Part shown: piece after piece, positions 33,858-41,804 of the stretch
Numbering within the stretch: position 1 is the stretch's first letter
How the letters are laid out: the number at the start of each line of letters is the position of its first letter
Assembly: GCA_045629045.1 (NCBI GenBank)
Contig: JAZQQM010000008.1
Coordinates: 1-58,714 of the forward strand
Source of the DNA: JAILLW01 sp045629045
GTDB lineage: Bacteria > Bacillota > Clostridia > Lachnospirales > Lachnospiraceae
DNA: 58,714 nt
Reading direction: 5' to 3'
Position numbers and translations under genes: made by a program
Notes under the pieces: generated by a model
Told to the model about the DNA's origin: nothing
Databases searched by the model: none
Seen by the model: only the letters and a program-made list of their open reading frames with translations

Positions 33858-34616
33858 ATGAAATGTGAATTTTGTATGGGAAACATGCAGATAGAAGATG
33901 CTGTATGTCCCAACTGCGGAAAACCCAATCCTTTTTATGAAGCTCACAGAAAGGATATGGACAAGTTCGAAAAGCAGTTCGAAACAACTAAATACGAAGC
34001 CATTGAAACTAATGTAAGACATACCAGAAAGGCAGTGCAAATTTCCATAATTGCGGTTCTGGTTGCACTTATACTGGCTTCTGTTCTTGTACTTATTTCC
34101 ATGGACGATATTTATGATTCTATGGCGAAAAGCCGTAATCGTAAGAATGCCGATGCGATTATTGCAACCCTTCGTCAGTATGAGGATGCAAAGGATTTTT
34201 ACAATTTCCAATTATTTTACGATGCCCATTACGAAGGAATGTATTCCTATGGATATGCTGAGTTCTCTTCAGTAGATACTGCGGTATCTGCCTTTGATAT
34301 AATTACATCCGTATTGGCAGGAGTTGTTATGGATGGAAATTATAATGATTATGCCGATAATGCCCAAACAATAAACAGATTCCTTAAACTGATATATACT
34401 GAAAGGGAAAATGCTGCCCAGAATAAGACACGTCCCTGCTACAGTGACAAACATATGGAGTCGGTGGATTATATATTAAATGACATATATGTCATGTTTA
34501 AAACGTACCTTGCCTTTAGCGATGAAGAGATAGCCGAACTTGAAAATCTCTCGGAAGCCGAGAGAATCCTTGTTTTTGAAAAGAAATTTGAAGGAGCTCA
34601 ACGTGATGAAGAATAA
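33858..34616 (+). CDS. Zinc-ribbon membrane protein 2
   Basis: A 252-residue protein with a zinc ribbon at its N-terminus (CEFC at 3-6, CPNCGKPN at about 18-25), one membrane helix (about 60-82) and an external helical domain of about 165 residues. The layout copies that of the preceding gene, so the two are likely paralogues or partners. The next gene starts inside its last codons. No enzymatic motif is visible. Confidence 0.75.
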   Translation: MKCEFCMGNMQIEDAVCPNCGKPNPFYEAHRKDMDKFEKQFETTKYEAIETNVRHTRKAVQISIIAVLVALILASVLVLISMDDIYDSMAKSRNRKNADAIIATLRQYEDAKDFYNFQLFYDAHYEGMYSYGYAEFSSVDTAVSAFDIITSVLAGVVMDGNYNDYADNAQTINRFLKLIYTERENAAQNKTRPCYSDKHMESVDYILNDIYVMFKTYLAFSDEEIAELENLSEAERILVFEKKFEGAQRDEE

Positions 34617-35070
34617 AAGGACGGGTATAAATAAAATAGAAAATCTTAAAAATGAAAAACTTTCCGTTGTAATAGGAATACTCGGTATTATTCTGGCAAT
34701 ACTTCTTATTGTTATTATTTCGGACCTTTCAAGAGGTCACAGACCTATTGAAGCACAGGATGTAAGTTCTTTGTCCTATTATTTGTCCAGAGGTATGTAC
34801 ACGGAAATTGCAAGGAACATCAAAAGCGACAGGCGAAGCGATGCAAAAATATCGAATCCCGGGGAATATGATGAGTTTGCCGCAATAGGCGATTATTATT
34901 ATAATGCTTTTTATTATTATGCCTGTATAGAAGGCGGCGGTGCAGGCGCCGACAGGTATTATGAGCGGATGGAAGATGCCAAAAGCCGAATGGGTGAGTA
35001 TATTTTTGCACAGGAAGAAATAGATAGTAAAATAAATACTTTTATTAGTAAACAGAATGCTGTAAATTAA
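34606..35070 (+). CDS. Small single-pass membrane protein
   Basis: The 154-residue product has a Lys-rich N-terminus, one helix (about 22-42, LSVVIGILGIILAILLIVII) and an external helical part of about 110 residues. The start at 34606 overlaps the end of the previous gene; GGAGCTC lies upstream. It lacks a zinc ribbon but follows the topology of the two preceding proteins, so all three probably belong to one membrane complex. Confidence 0.65.
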   Translation: MKNKRTGINKIENLKNEKLSVVIGILGIILAILLIVIISDLSRGHRPIEAQDVSSLSYYLSRGMYTEIARNIKSDRRSDAKISNPGEYDEFAAIGDYYYNAFYYYACIEGGGAGADRYYERMEDAKSRMGEYIFAQEEIDSKINTFISKQNAVN

Positions 35071-35125
35071 TACAGATTTGTGATATAGTAATTTTTGTAG
35101 GGGAAATTGATAGAGGTGTTTTTTT

Positions 35126-36826
35126 ATGTCACAAGAAAACGATATCAGCAAAACTTCTTACAATATCAACTATAGCAAGTGGGATAAGGTTGTTACAACG
35201 TCACAGCTTGTGATTGCGTGCGTTGTTTTCTTAACTGAGGTCGTTAACAATATTTTGCTCTATGTGTCAAGATCCCAGGGTTACGGCCCGGACACAATTC
35301 TTGTTAAACTTCTTAGATATTTAGTCTTAACAACATTCATTAATTTTGGATTATTCATAGTAAGTAAAGTAGTACTTGATAAGTATACTAATTTTGAAAA
35401 ACGCAGATTTATTCTGATGTTTTTGACAACGCTTATTTGTACCGATGTTTCTTTTTCACATTATCAGTTCGCTACGGTACTGGCTATTTTTACGGTTCCC
35501 CTTATTCTGAGTATTCTGTACGAAGACTGGAAATTATCCGTATTTACATTTGTGGTTTCCATGATTGGCGAAATAATATCAATTATCGCAAGAGCCCTGG
35601 ACGATGAGTATAACAAAGATATAGGTCCTGAGGCTGCAATCGCATGTGCTCTTACCGTATCGGTACTTATTTTCTCTAAATTAATTCATACAACTCTTCG
35701 CCAGAGAAGAGATGATTTGGAACAGGCAATTATCAAAGTTGAAAAGGCTAATGTTTCGGCTGAGAAGATGGCTTTTTCATTTAGAATGTTGGAGACTCTT
35801 ACGGGAACCATTGATGCCAAGGATAAATATACCAACGGTCATTCCAAGAGAGTGGCATGTATTGCAACGATACTTGCGGAAGCTCTCGGATGGGACGAAG
35901 AAAGAGTTAAGAAATTAAGCTATGAAGCTTTACTTCATGATATAGGTAAGATTGGTGTGCCGGATGTAATTCTTAATAAGCCTGCCAAATTAACAGGTGA
36001 AGAATTCGGAATGATTAAGTCACATACAGTAGTAGGTGCACAGATTCTTAAGAACATGGTTGCATTCCCGGACGCTGCGGAAGTTGCCAAGTATCACCAT
36101 GAGCGTTACGACGGAAACGGATATCCCAGCGGAATTAAGGGCGAAGAAATACCCGTTAATGCACGAGTTGTATGTATTGCAGATGCATATGATGCCATGA
36201 GTTCAAACAGAGTATATCGTGCGGCTTTGCCTAAGGAAGTAATTCGTAAGGAACTTGTTAACGGCCGTGGCAGCCAGTTTGATCCGGAGATGCTTGATGT
36301 TTTCTTAAAACTGTTTGATGAAGACAAGCTTACATTAAGCAATACGATTTCCTTCTTTGATGAAGTTGATGCTATGCAGCAGGATGTTCTTGATGATATT
36401 GAGGATTTAATGGGAAGAATTTCATCTGTCGAAGAACAGTGTGACAGCGTTAATGACTTCGGTAAGTTCTACGAATATCTTACAAATATCGGAGTAAGAT
36501 ACAATCGTTCGATTGAAGTGCTTTCGATAGTGGTTGAACCTGAAGAAGGTCATAATTATTCACATCGTGAAGAAGAAATTTCGGATATACTCCAGATGGC
36601 AATTCGCAAGAGTATCAGGTCCGTTGATGTATTCTATAAGTATTCGGCAACTAAGTTTATGCTGATTTTGCTTGATGCCGGAGCTGAAAATATAGACGTT
36701 ATCCAGAATAGAATTCAGTATGATTTCTATTCCAATGTGATTTGTGAAGGTTATAAACTGACATTCTCATTGAATGAAAGCATTGATGAATTCAGAGGAC
36801 AACCTGCCGAATTAAACGAAAATTAA
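35126..36826 (+). CDS. HD-GYP domain protein with degenerate GGDEF-like tail
   Basis: The 566-residue protein has about six membrane helices (25-185), a short coiled linker (192-215) and an HD-GYP phosphodiesterase domain: H271-D272 in HDIGKIGVPD, H300, H324-H325 in HHERYDGNGYPSGIKGEEIP (GYP at 332-334) and D353. These residues match active c-di-GMP hydrolases. The last ~160 residues resemble a GGDEF domain in outline (SIEVLSIVV, then IRSVDVFYKYSATKFMLILL), but the GGDEF motif itself is replaced by YSATKF, so no cyclase activity is expected. Such proteins link c-di-GMP levels to motility; position before flagellum-related genes fits but does not prove this. Confidence 0.92.
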   Translation: MSQENDISKTSYNINYSKWDKVVTTSQLVIACVVFLTEVVNNILLYVSRSQGYGPDTILVKLLRYLVLTTFINFGLFIVSKVVLDKYTNFEKRRFILMFLTTLICTDVSFSHYQFATVLAIFTVPLILSILYEDWKLSVFTFVVSMIGEIISIIARALDDEYNKDIGPEAAIACALTVSVLIFSKLIHTTLRQRRDDLEQAIIKVEKANVSAEKMAFSFRMLETLTGTIDAKDKYTNGHSKRVACIATILAEALGWDEERVKKLSYEALLHDIGKIGVPDVILNKPAKLTGEEFGMIKSHTVVGAQILKNMVAFPDAAEVAKYHHERYDGNGYPSGIKGEEIPVNARVVCIADAYDAMSSNRVYRAALPKEVIRKELVNGRGSQFDPEMLDVFLKLFDEDKLTLSNTISFFDEVDAMQQDVLDDIEDLMGRISSVEEQCDSVNDFGKFYEYLTNIGVRYNRSIEVLSIVVEPEEGHNYSHREEEISDILQMAIRKSIRSVDVFYKYSATKFMLILLDAGAENIDVIQNRIQYDFYSNVICEGYKLTFSLNESIDEFRGQPAELNEN

Positions 36827-36833
36827 AAAAGAC

Positions 36834-36860
36834 TAAAGTAATTAATTTAATAACCGATAA
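36834..36860 (+). promoter_or_regulatory. SigD-type promoter
   Basis: TAAA (36834-36837), exactly 15 bases, then ACCGATAA (36853-36860). This matches the SigD/FliA consensus (TAAA-15-GCCGATAA) at 11 of 12 positions. It is the best SigD match in the window and lies just upstream of the two unknown genes. Confidence 0.85.
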
Positions 36861-36875
36861 ATAATATAGGACTGC

Positions 36876-36895
36876 CTCCCAAAAGGATTTGGGAG
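36876..36895 (+). promoter_or_regulatory. Leader hairpin with GGA in its loop
   Basis: CTCCCAAA (36876-36883), loop AGGA, TTTGGGAG (36888-36895): an 8-bp perfect stem with a 4-base loop. No T-run follows, so it is not a terminator. A loop with GGA, plus another GGA in the ribosome binding site at 36904-36908, is the pattern of CsrA binding sites in Firmicute flagellin leaders. Confidence 0.55.
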
Positions 36896-36916
36896 TGAAT
36901 TTCAAGGATGAAGCAG

Positions 36917-37759
36917 ATGAACACAATTAGTCACTATATTAGAAATTCATATTCTGCCCAACAGAATTTTGGGGCTGCAAATTATAACGCAGAATCTGTA
37001 ACCAAGCAGCAAAAGCAGCAGGTTAGGGATATTAAGCGTATGTTAAACTGTGCAGACCAAAACAGCAATGGGGCAGATTTTTTTTCTTCAAAATCTCAAT
37101 CCATTCTTGACAGTTCCAAAAGTTATTCAGACAGTTTAAGAAATCAAAGGCAGCAGGCAAAGGATACTTCTCTTAGTTTAAAGAAACTGAAGTATCAGCA
37201 TAAGAGTATATCTTCAAAGATATTGAGAGCCAAAACCTCTGCAGCAGCCAAACAGGCTGTATCGTCGGCCAAACGTGAGGTTATTAAACTTAAACGACAA
37301 AGACTTGACCCTGACTGCGACAAGGAAGAATTGGAAGCAGCAATCAGCCATGCTAAAGATATGGAAAGAGTCGCCCAAAAGAAAGCGCGGCACTTGGAAC
37401 TTGAAGAGCTGGCAAAGGCAACAGGTTGTGTATTAGGGGATTCACTTTTAGAACCTATTGATATAGAAGAAACAGATTCCGAGATTATAGAAGCGGCAGA
37501 TTCCGACATGGTGGAGGAATTAACTTCCGAGGTGATGGAGGACCTGTCGGAGGGCATGAAAGAAATGCTTGAAGAGATGGGATTCGGAGAAATATCCGAA
37601 GATCTTGAGGTGTATTCGGGGAATATGAGCGATGATGATATCAGGAAGATGGAAATCCGGCATCGCAACAGTGAAATGAAGGATATTGTAAAAGCGGATG
37701 CCGATTATCTAAAAACGGTATTCGAGCATTTCCGGGAATCGATAGATGTAAGTGTGTAA
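36917..37759 (+). CDS. Coiled-coil protein of unknown function, SigD-controlled
   Basis: A 280-residue, mostly helical protein: a Gln/Asn/Ser-rich N-terminus (MNTISHYIRNSYSAQQN), a basic coiled coil (about 80-165, SSAKREVIKLKRQRL, AISHAKDMERVAQKKARHLE) and a very acidic C-terminal half (EETDSEIIEAADSDMVEEL). No signal peptide or membrane helix. The start at 36917 has AAGGA 8 bases upstream; ATG 36908 in the same frame is possible but its only site is in the hairpin. It sits behind a perfect-spacing SigD promoter and 14 bp before a DUF6033-like gene. No family is recognised; flagellar or motility-related function is an inference from the promoter. Confidence 0.75.
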   Translation: MNTISHYIRNSYSAQQNFGAANYNAESVTKQQKQQVRDIKRMLNCADQNSNGADFFSSKSQSILDSSKSYSDSLRNQRQQAKDTSLSLKKLKYQHKSISSKILRAKTSAAAKQAVSSAKREVIKLKRQRLDPDCDKEELEAAISHAKDMERVAQKKARHLELEELAKATGCVLGDSLLEPIDIEETDSEIIEAADSDMVEELTSEVMEDLSEGMKEMLEEMGFGEISEDLEVYSGNMSDDDIRKMEIRHRNSEMKDIVKADADYLKTVFEHFRESIDVSV

Positions 37760-37773
37760 AGGAGGATTATTAT

Positions 37774-38664
37774 ATGGCAAACAATTTATTCGGAGTATCA
37801 AGTTATCAGAACAACACTAAGGCGTGGGAAAGTGCAACGTCAGCAAACAAGCTGGCACAGGCTGTTAAGGAAAAGAATACATCGGCAGCAGGTAATTCGG
37901 GCAATAAGAAGATAAGCGCATGGAAAAGCATATCAAGCACAGGCTCCCTTGTCCCTTTAGAACATGAAGAATACGGAATGACTGTAGGTAATGCAAAATT
38001 ATCCGATGAGGGTAAGGAATATTACAACAAGTTAAAAGAGAAGTTCCATGGAATGGATTTCATTCTGGTAAGTAAAGATACTAAAGAACAGGTTGAAAAG
38101 AACGCACTTAGTTATGGAAATTCCAGCAAACCCGTTGTATTAATTTGTGAAGAAGAAGTTGAGAAAATGGCTACGGATGCAGATTTTAGAAAGCAGTATG
38201 AAGGAATCATCGAATCATCCCAGGCTAAACTTCTTGAAGCGAAGAACAGTTTGGCAAGTACCGGCGCCAATATTAAGAATTTCGGAATCAGTGTAGGCGA
38301 TAACGGAAAGATGTCATTCTTTGCCACGGTTGAGAAGAACGGTAAGGAGATGGCAGTAGCACAGAAGGAACGTATCGAAAAGAAACGCGAACAAAAAGCG
38401 GCCGAAAAGAAAAAAGCAGATAAAGAGGCAGCAGCCGAGCGTATCGAAAATCGCAAAGCTAAAAATGCCGCGCAAGAAGAAAGAATTTCTTCGACGGAAG
38501 AAGAAACAGGTCTTGAGGATGATAAAGAATATTTGCAGTTTAGCGCCAATTCTTTGGAAGAACTTCTTGATATGGTTTCGGCATATGCATACGAAGTTTC
38601 CAATGATTCCGTAATTACAACCCAGGAGAGCATGCTGGGACAAAATATAGACTTTAAGGGCTAA
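37774..38664 (+). CDS. DUF6033-like protein
   Basis: A 296-residue protein with a Ser/Asn-rich N-terminus, a compact domain (about 65-195: YYNKLKEKFHGMDFILVSKD, VVLICEEEVEKMATDADFR) and a Lys/Glu/Ala-rich coiled coil (about 200-240), ending in FSANSLEELLDMVSAYAYEV. I recognise the pattern of DUF6033, a Lachnospiraceae family of unknown function. It follows the SigD-controlled gene by 14 bp with AAAGGAGG upstream, so it shares that control. Its stop overlaps the stop of the convergent LysR gene. Confidence 0.75.
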   Translation: MANNLFGVSSYQNNTKAWESATSANKLAQAVKEKNTSAAGNSGNKKISAWKSISSTGSLVPLEHEEYGMTVGNAKLSDEGKEYYNKLKEKFHGMDFILVSKDTKEQVEKNALSYGNSSKPVVLICEEEVEKMATDADFRKQYEGIIESSQAKLLEAKNSLASTGANIKNFGISVGDNGKMSFFATVEKNGKEMAVAQKERIEKKREQKAAEKKKADKEAAAERIENRKAKNAAQEERISSTEEETGLEDDKEYLQFSANSLEELLDMVSAYAYEVSNDSVITTQESMLGQNIDFKG

Positions 38665-39569
38665 ATTTTATCGCGAAGGTCTCCCTTCTTCGCGGTAATG
38701 AGCTCCATAAATTTGGAAGCAGCCATAGACGGCTCTGTGCCTTTGGGCGTCAGCATACTGACGGCACGGGTCGGCAAATCATTTTTAACATTAAGAACTT
38801 TTACAGTGCCTTCGTTAATAGCCTCCTGTGAAAGTTCTTTTGTTATGCCGGCAACGCCTAAGCCGATTTTGGCCAAAGATATAAGAAGCTCATAACTGGC
38901 CAATTCAATTTCCGGTTCAAGTCTAAGTCCTTCTTTAAGAAAACAGTTCTCCAGGAAACGTCGCGAACCGGCTTCTTTTTCCAATAATATAAGAGGCATT
39001 TGGGCTATTTCGGACAAAGTATATACTTTGTTCATATCTATAGGATAATCCGGTGATGCAACAAAGGCTGTGTGAGTCCTAAAACAAAGATAGCTTTCGT
39101 AGCCCTCGGGCTTTTCGTTGGTGGTGGCAAATGCAACATCAACAACACCGGTGTCAAGATAACCCATAACACGTTTGGAGGTGCCGTTTAGGATACGTAC
39201 TTTAACCCCGGGATACAGCTGATGATATTTGCTTAGGTATGGCAGCAGATATCCGTCGGTAAGGGTATTACTGGAACCTATAACCAGTTCACCGCTTGTT
39301 AATTCCTTAGTCTCGTTAAGTTTTGCTTCACCGGACTCGATTAATGAAAGTGCGGCAGAAACATATTCGTACAGGGTAAGCCCGTCTTTGGTCAAAGTTA
39401 CGCCTTTGGTAGAACGGGAAAATAATCGTACACCAAGGGAATCCTCCAGTATTTTGATTGACTGGCTGATTGCCGATTGGCTGATATACAGTTGTTTGGC
39501 GGTAGCGGATATGTTGCCGGAATCGGCTACTGCCTTAAATATTTTGTATTGTTCAAGTTTTGCCTGCAT
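38661..39569 (-). CDS. LysR-family regulator beside CofE-like gene
   Basis: The 302-residue protein has the full LysR layout: winged helix-turn-helix (about 1-62, GNISATAKQLYISQSAISQSIKILE) and a co-inducer domain. The divergent CofE-like gene begins 160 bp away, and two inverted repeats with the CATAAG sequence lie between, so this is its probable regulator. The effector is unknown. The 3' end overlaps the stop of the DUF6033-like gene by four bases. Confidence 0.92.
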   Translation of the reverse strand: MQAKLEQYKIFKAVADSGNISATAKQLYISQSAISQSIKILEDSLGVRLFSRSTKGVTLTKDGLTLYEYVSAALSLIESGEAKLNETKELTSGELVIGSSNTLTDGYLLPYLSKYHQLYPGVKVRILNGTSKRVMGYLDTGVVDVAFATTNEKPEGYESYLCFRTHTAFVASPDYPIDMNKVYTLSEIAQMPLILLEKEAGSRRFLENCFLKEGLRLEPEIELASYELLISLAKIGLGVAGITKELSQEAINEGTVKVLNVKNDLPTRAVSMLTPKGTEPSMAASKFMELITAKKGDLRDKI

Positions 39570-39583
39570 GTATATATTTTACC

Positions 39584-39630
39584 ATAAGTAAAACTTATAA
39601 TAAACATAAGATTATTCTGTTTTGCTTATG
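39584..39630. promoter_or_regulatory. LysR operator pair
   Basis: ATAAGT-AAA-ACTTAT (39584-39598) contains TAAGTAAAACTTA, a T-N11-A site. CATAAG (39605-39610) and CTTATG (39625-39630) are a second inverted repeat with a 14-base spacer, whose right arm overlaps the -35 box of the divergent promoter. This is the recognition-site plus activation-site layout typical of LysR proteins. Confidence 0.6.
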
Positions 39631-39649
39631 TATATCTTTGTACTATAAT
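39622..39649 (+). promoter_or_regulatory. SigA-type promoter of the CofE-like gene
   Basis: TTGCTT (39622-39627), 16 bases, TATAAT (39644-39649), 81 bases upstream of the start codon. Confidence 0.65.
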
Positions 39650-39729
39650 CACTAATGTCGGTGTGAACCGGCCGCAAAAAATTACAAAAAATTACAAACA
39701 AAGTTAAAATTTCTTAGGAGGAAATGAAC

Positions 39730-40926
39730 ATGGCTAATGATCGTAGAGTGGGTACCGTATCACGTGGTATCCGTTGCCCTATCATCCGTCAGGGTGATGA
39801 CTTGGCTAAGATTGTTACCGAAAGCGTATTGGAAGCTGCTAAATCAGAGGGCTTCGAAATGCGTGACAGGGATGTCATCTCAATCACGGAGTCAATCGTA
39901 GCAAGAGCTCAGGGTAACTACTGTAAAGTAACAGACATTGCAAAGGACGTTAAGGCAAAGACAGGCGGAGAAACGGTTGGTGTTATCTTCCCTATTCTTT
40001 CACGTAACAGATTCGCAATCTGTCTTAAGGGTATGGCTATGGGCTGCAAGAAGATTGTCCTTATGCTTTCCTACCCTTCAGATGAGGTTGGTAACGAACT
40101 CGTTAGCCTTGACAAGATAGATGAGGCAGGAATAAATCCTTATTCGGACGTTCTTTCATTAGAAAAGTACAGAGAGTTATTCGGATATATTAAGCACGAA
40201 TTCACAGGTGTTGACTATGTTGAATACTACAGCAACCTTATTAAGGAAACAGGCTGTGAAGTCGAGGTTGTATTTGCTAACCAGGCAAAGGCAATTCTTG
40301 ATTACACAGATACTGTTATCAACTGTGATATTCACACACGTGCCCGTACAAAGAGAATCTTAAAGGCAGCAGGTGCTAAGTGCGTGGTTGGTCTTGATGA
40401 AATTATGAATGCTCCCGTAGACGGAAGCGGATGCAATGAAAGCTATGGCCTTCTTGGTTCCAATAAGGCTACGGAAGATCAGGTTAAGCTTTTCCCCAGA
40501 GAGTGCAAGCAGCTTGTTCTTGACATTCAGGCTAACATCTTAAAGGAAACAGGAAAGCATGTTGAAGTAATGGTATACGGCGACGGTGCTTTTAAGGATC
40601 CTAAGGGTAAGATTTGGGAACTTGCAGATCCTGTTGTATCACCTGCATTCACAGACGGATTAGTAGGAACACCTAACGAACTTAAGCTTAAGTATCTTGC
40701 TGATAATGATTTTGCTGCATTATCAGGTGAAGCACTTAAGGAAGCTATTTCAAAGAGTATCAAGGAAAAGGATGCTAACCTTGTTGGTAAGATGGCATCT
40801 GAAGGAACAACACCAAGACAGTTAACAGACCTTATCGGTTCTCTTTGTGACTTAACATCGGGTTCCGGAGATAAGGGTACACCTGTTGTTCTCGTTCAGG
40901 GATACTTCGATAACTACACCAACTAA
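39730..40926 (+). CDS. CofE-like (coenzyme F420-0:glutamate ligase family) protein
   Basis: A 398-residue protein matching the F420-0 gamma-glutamyl ligase fold: CPIIRQGDDL near the start, ISITESIVARAQGN (about 50-63), an internal region with VMVYGDGAFKDP and a C-terminal ligase-type part (LTSGSGDKGTPVVLVQGYF). CofE adds glutamate residues to F420-0 using GTP. Nothing else for F420 synthesis is in the window and the cofactor is not expected in this clade, so the real substrate is probably different. The start at 39730 (AGGAGG spaced 7 bases) is preferred to 39724. Divergently regulated by LysR. Confidence 0.8.
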   Translation: MANDRRVGTVSRGIRCPIIRQGDDLAKIVTESVLEAAKSEGFEMRDRDVISITESIVARAQGNYCKVTDIAKDVKAKTGGETVGVIFPILSRNRFAICLKGMAMGCKKIVLMLSYPSDEVGNELVSLDKIDEAGINPYSDVLSLEKYRELFGYIKHEFTGVDYVEYYSNLIKETGCEVEVVFANQAKAILDYTDTVINCDIHTRARTKRILKAAGAKCVVGLDEIMNAPVDGSGCNESYGLLGSNKATEDQVKLFPRECKQLVLDIQANILKETGKHVEVMVYGDGAFKDPKGKIWELADPVVSPAFTDGLVGTPNELKLKYLADNDFAALSGEALKEAISKSIKEKDANLVGKMASEGTTPRQLTDLIGSLCDLTSGSGDKGTPVVLVQGYFDNYTN

Positions 40927-41024
40927 AAATTGGCAAATTAATAATTTCTTAATCATTTTTTAATCCGATATTTATTGTCAAATATCCGTAAAGAGTTATA
41001 TATTAATATTGCATTATGACGAAG

Positions 41025-41058
41025 CTGCCATCACAGAGTAATGTGATGGCAGTTTTTT
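41025..41058 (+). terminator. Rho-independent terminator
   Basis: CTGCCATCACA (41025-41035) and TGTGATGGCAG (41042-41052) form an 11-bp perfect stem with a 6-base loop and six Ts. It ends 31 bases before the next start codon, so it either terminates the CofE-like gene or attenuates the ABC operon. Confidence 0.88.
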
Positions 41059-41089
41059 GAGGAAAGATATTGCAGTATGTGAGGATAGT

Positions 41090-41773
41090 ATGGATCGATT
41101 AATTGAAATCAGGGATATGTGTAAAATATACAATCCCGGAGAGAATGAAGTAAGAGCACTTGATAATGTTTCTCTTACAATCAACAGAGGCGAATTCGTC
41201 GCCATCATCGGCCAGTCAGGCTCGGGTAAATCAACACTTATGAATATGTTAGGATGTCTTGATGTTCCTACAAGCGGTACCTATATTCTTGACGGTAAGG
41301 ATGTTTCGACATTGACAGATGATGAACAATCCGACATCAGAAATAAGGAAATAGGTTTTATCTTTCAGGGCTTTAATCTGATAGCTAATTTAACTGCTGT
41401 AGAGAATGTTGAACTTCCGTTAATATACAGGGGCGTCGGCCAAAAGGAAAGAAGAGAGCTGGCCCTTAATGCCCTAAAGATAGTAGGACTCGAAAAAAGA
41501 GGTACACACCGCCCGGCGGAAATGTCAGGCGGTCAACAGCAAAGAGTTGCAATAGCAAGGGCGATAGCTCAGGCACCTCCCATTATTCTGGCGGATGAAC
41601 CTACAGGTAACCTTGATTCCGGTTCTACCAAAGAAATAATGGATATATTAAGAAGATTGCATGAGGAAGGAAGAACGGTTATCCTGATTACTCATGATAA
41701 TGAAATAGCAGCATCTGCCAAACGAAACATAAGAATTCGTGATGGTAAGATTGTTGAAGATTTTACCAGATAG
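41090..41773 (+). CDS. MacB/LolD-type ABC transporter ATPase
   Basis: The 227-residue ATPase has Walker A GQSGSGKST (about 38-46), MSGGQQQRVAIARA signature and ILADEPTGNLDS Walker B, the pattern of MacB/LolD/FtsE-type ATPases. Gene order ATPase, membrane-fusion protein, FtsX-like permease is that of MacAB-like efflux systems of Gram-positives (YknXYZ-like). The start at 41090 is preferred over the TTG at 41057 that lies in the terminator. Confidence 0.94.
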   Translation: MDRLIEIRDMCKIYNPGENEVRALDNVSLTINRGEFVAIIGQSGSGKSTLMNMLGCLDVPTSGTYILDGKDVSTLTDDEQSDIRNKEIGFIFQGFNLIANLTAVENVELPLIYRGVGQKERRELALNALKIVGLEKRGTHRPAEMSGGQQQRVAIARAIAQAPPIILADEPTGNLDSGSTKEIMDILRRLHEEGRTVILITHDNEIAASAKRNIRIRDGKIVEDFTR

Positions 41774-41804
41774 ACATAGAGAATATTAATTTGAGGAGCT
41801 TAAA

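Noticed and set aside
36876..36895. Hairpin as terminator of the HD-GYP gene
   Set aside because: No T-run follows it and a SigD promoter lies upstream of it, so it is in the leader of the next gene.
38112..38633. 173-codon minus-strand ORF opposite the DUF6033-like gene
   Set aside because: It has a low-complexity Ser/Phe composition produced by the antisense of a Lys/Glu/Ala coiled coil and no ribosome binding site.
39730..40926. F420 biosynthesis locus
   Set aside because: Only a CofE-like gene is present; no cofC, cofD or fbiC-like gene is visible and the host type does not suggest F420 use.
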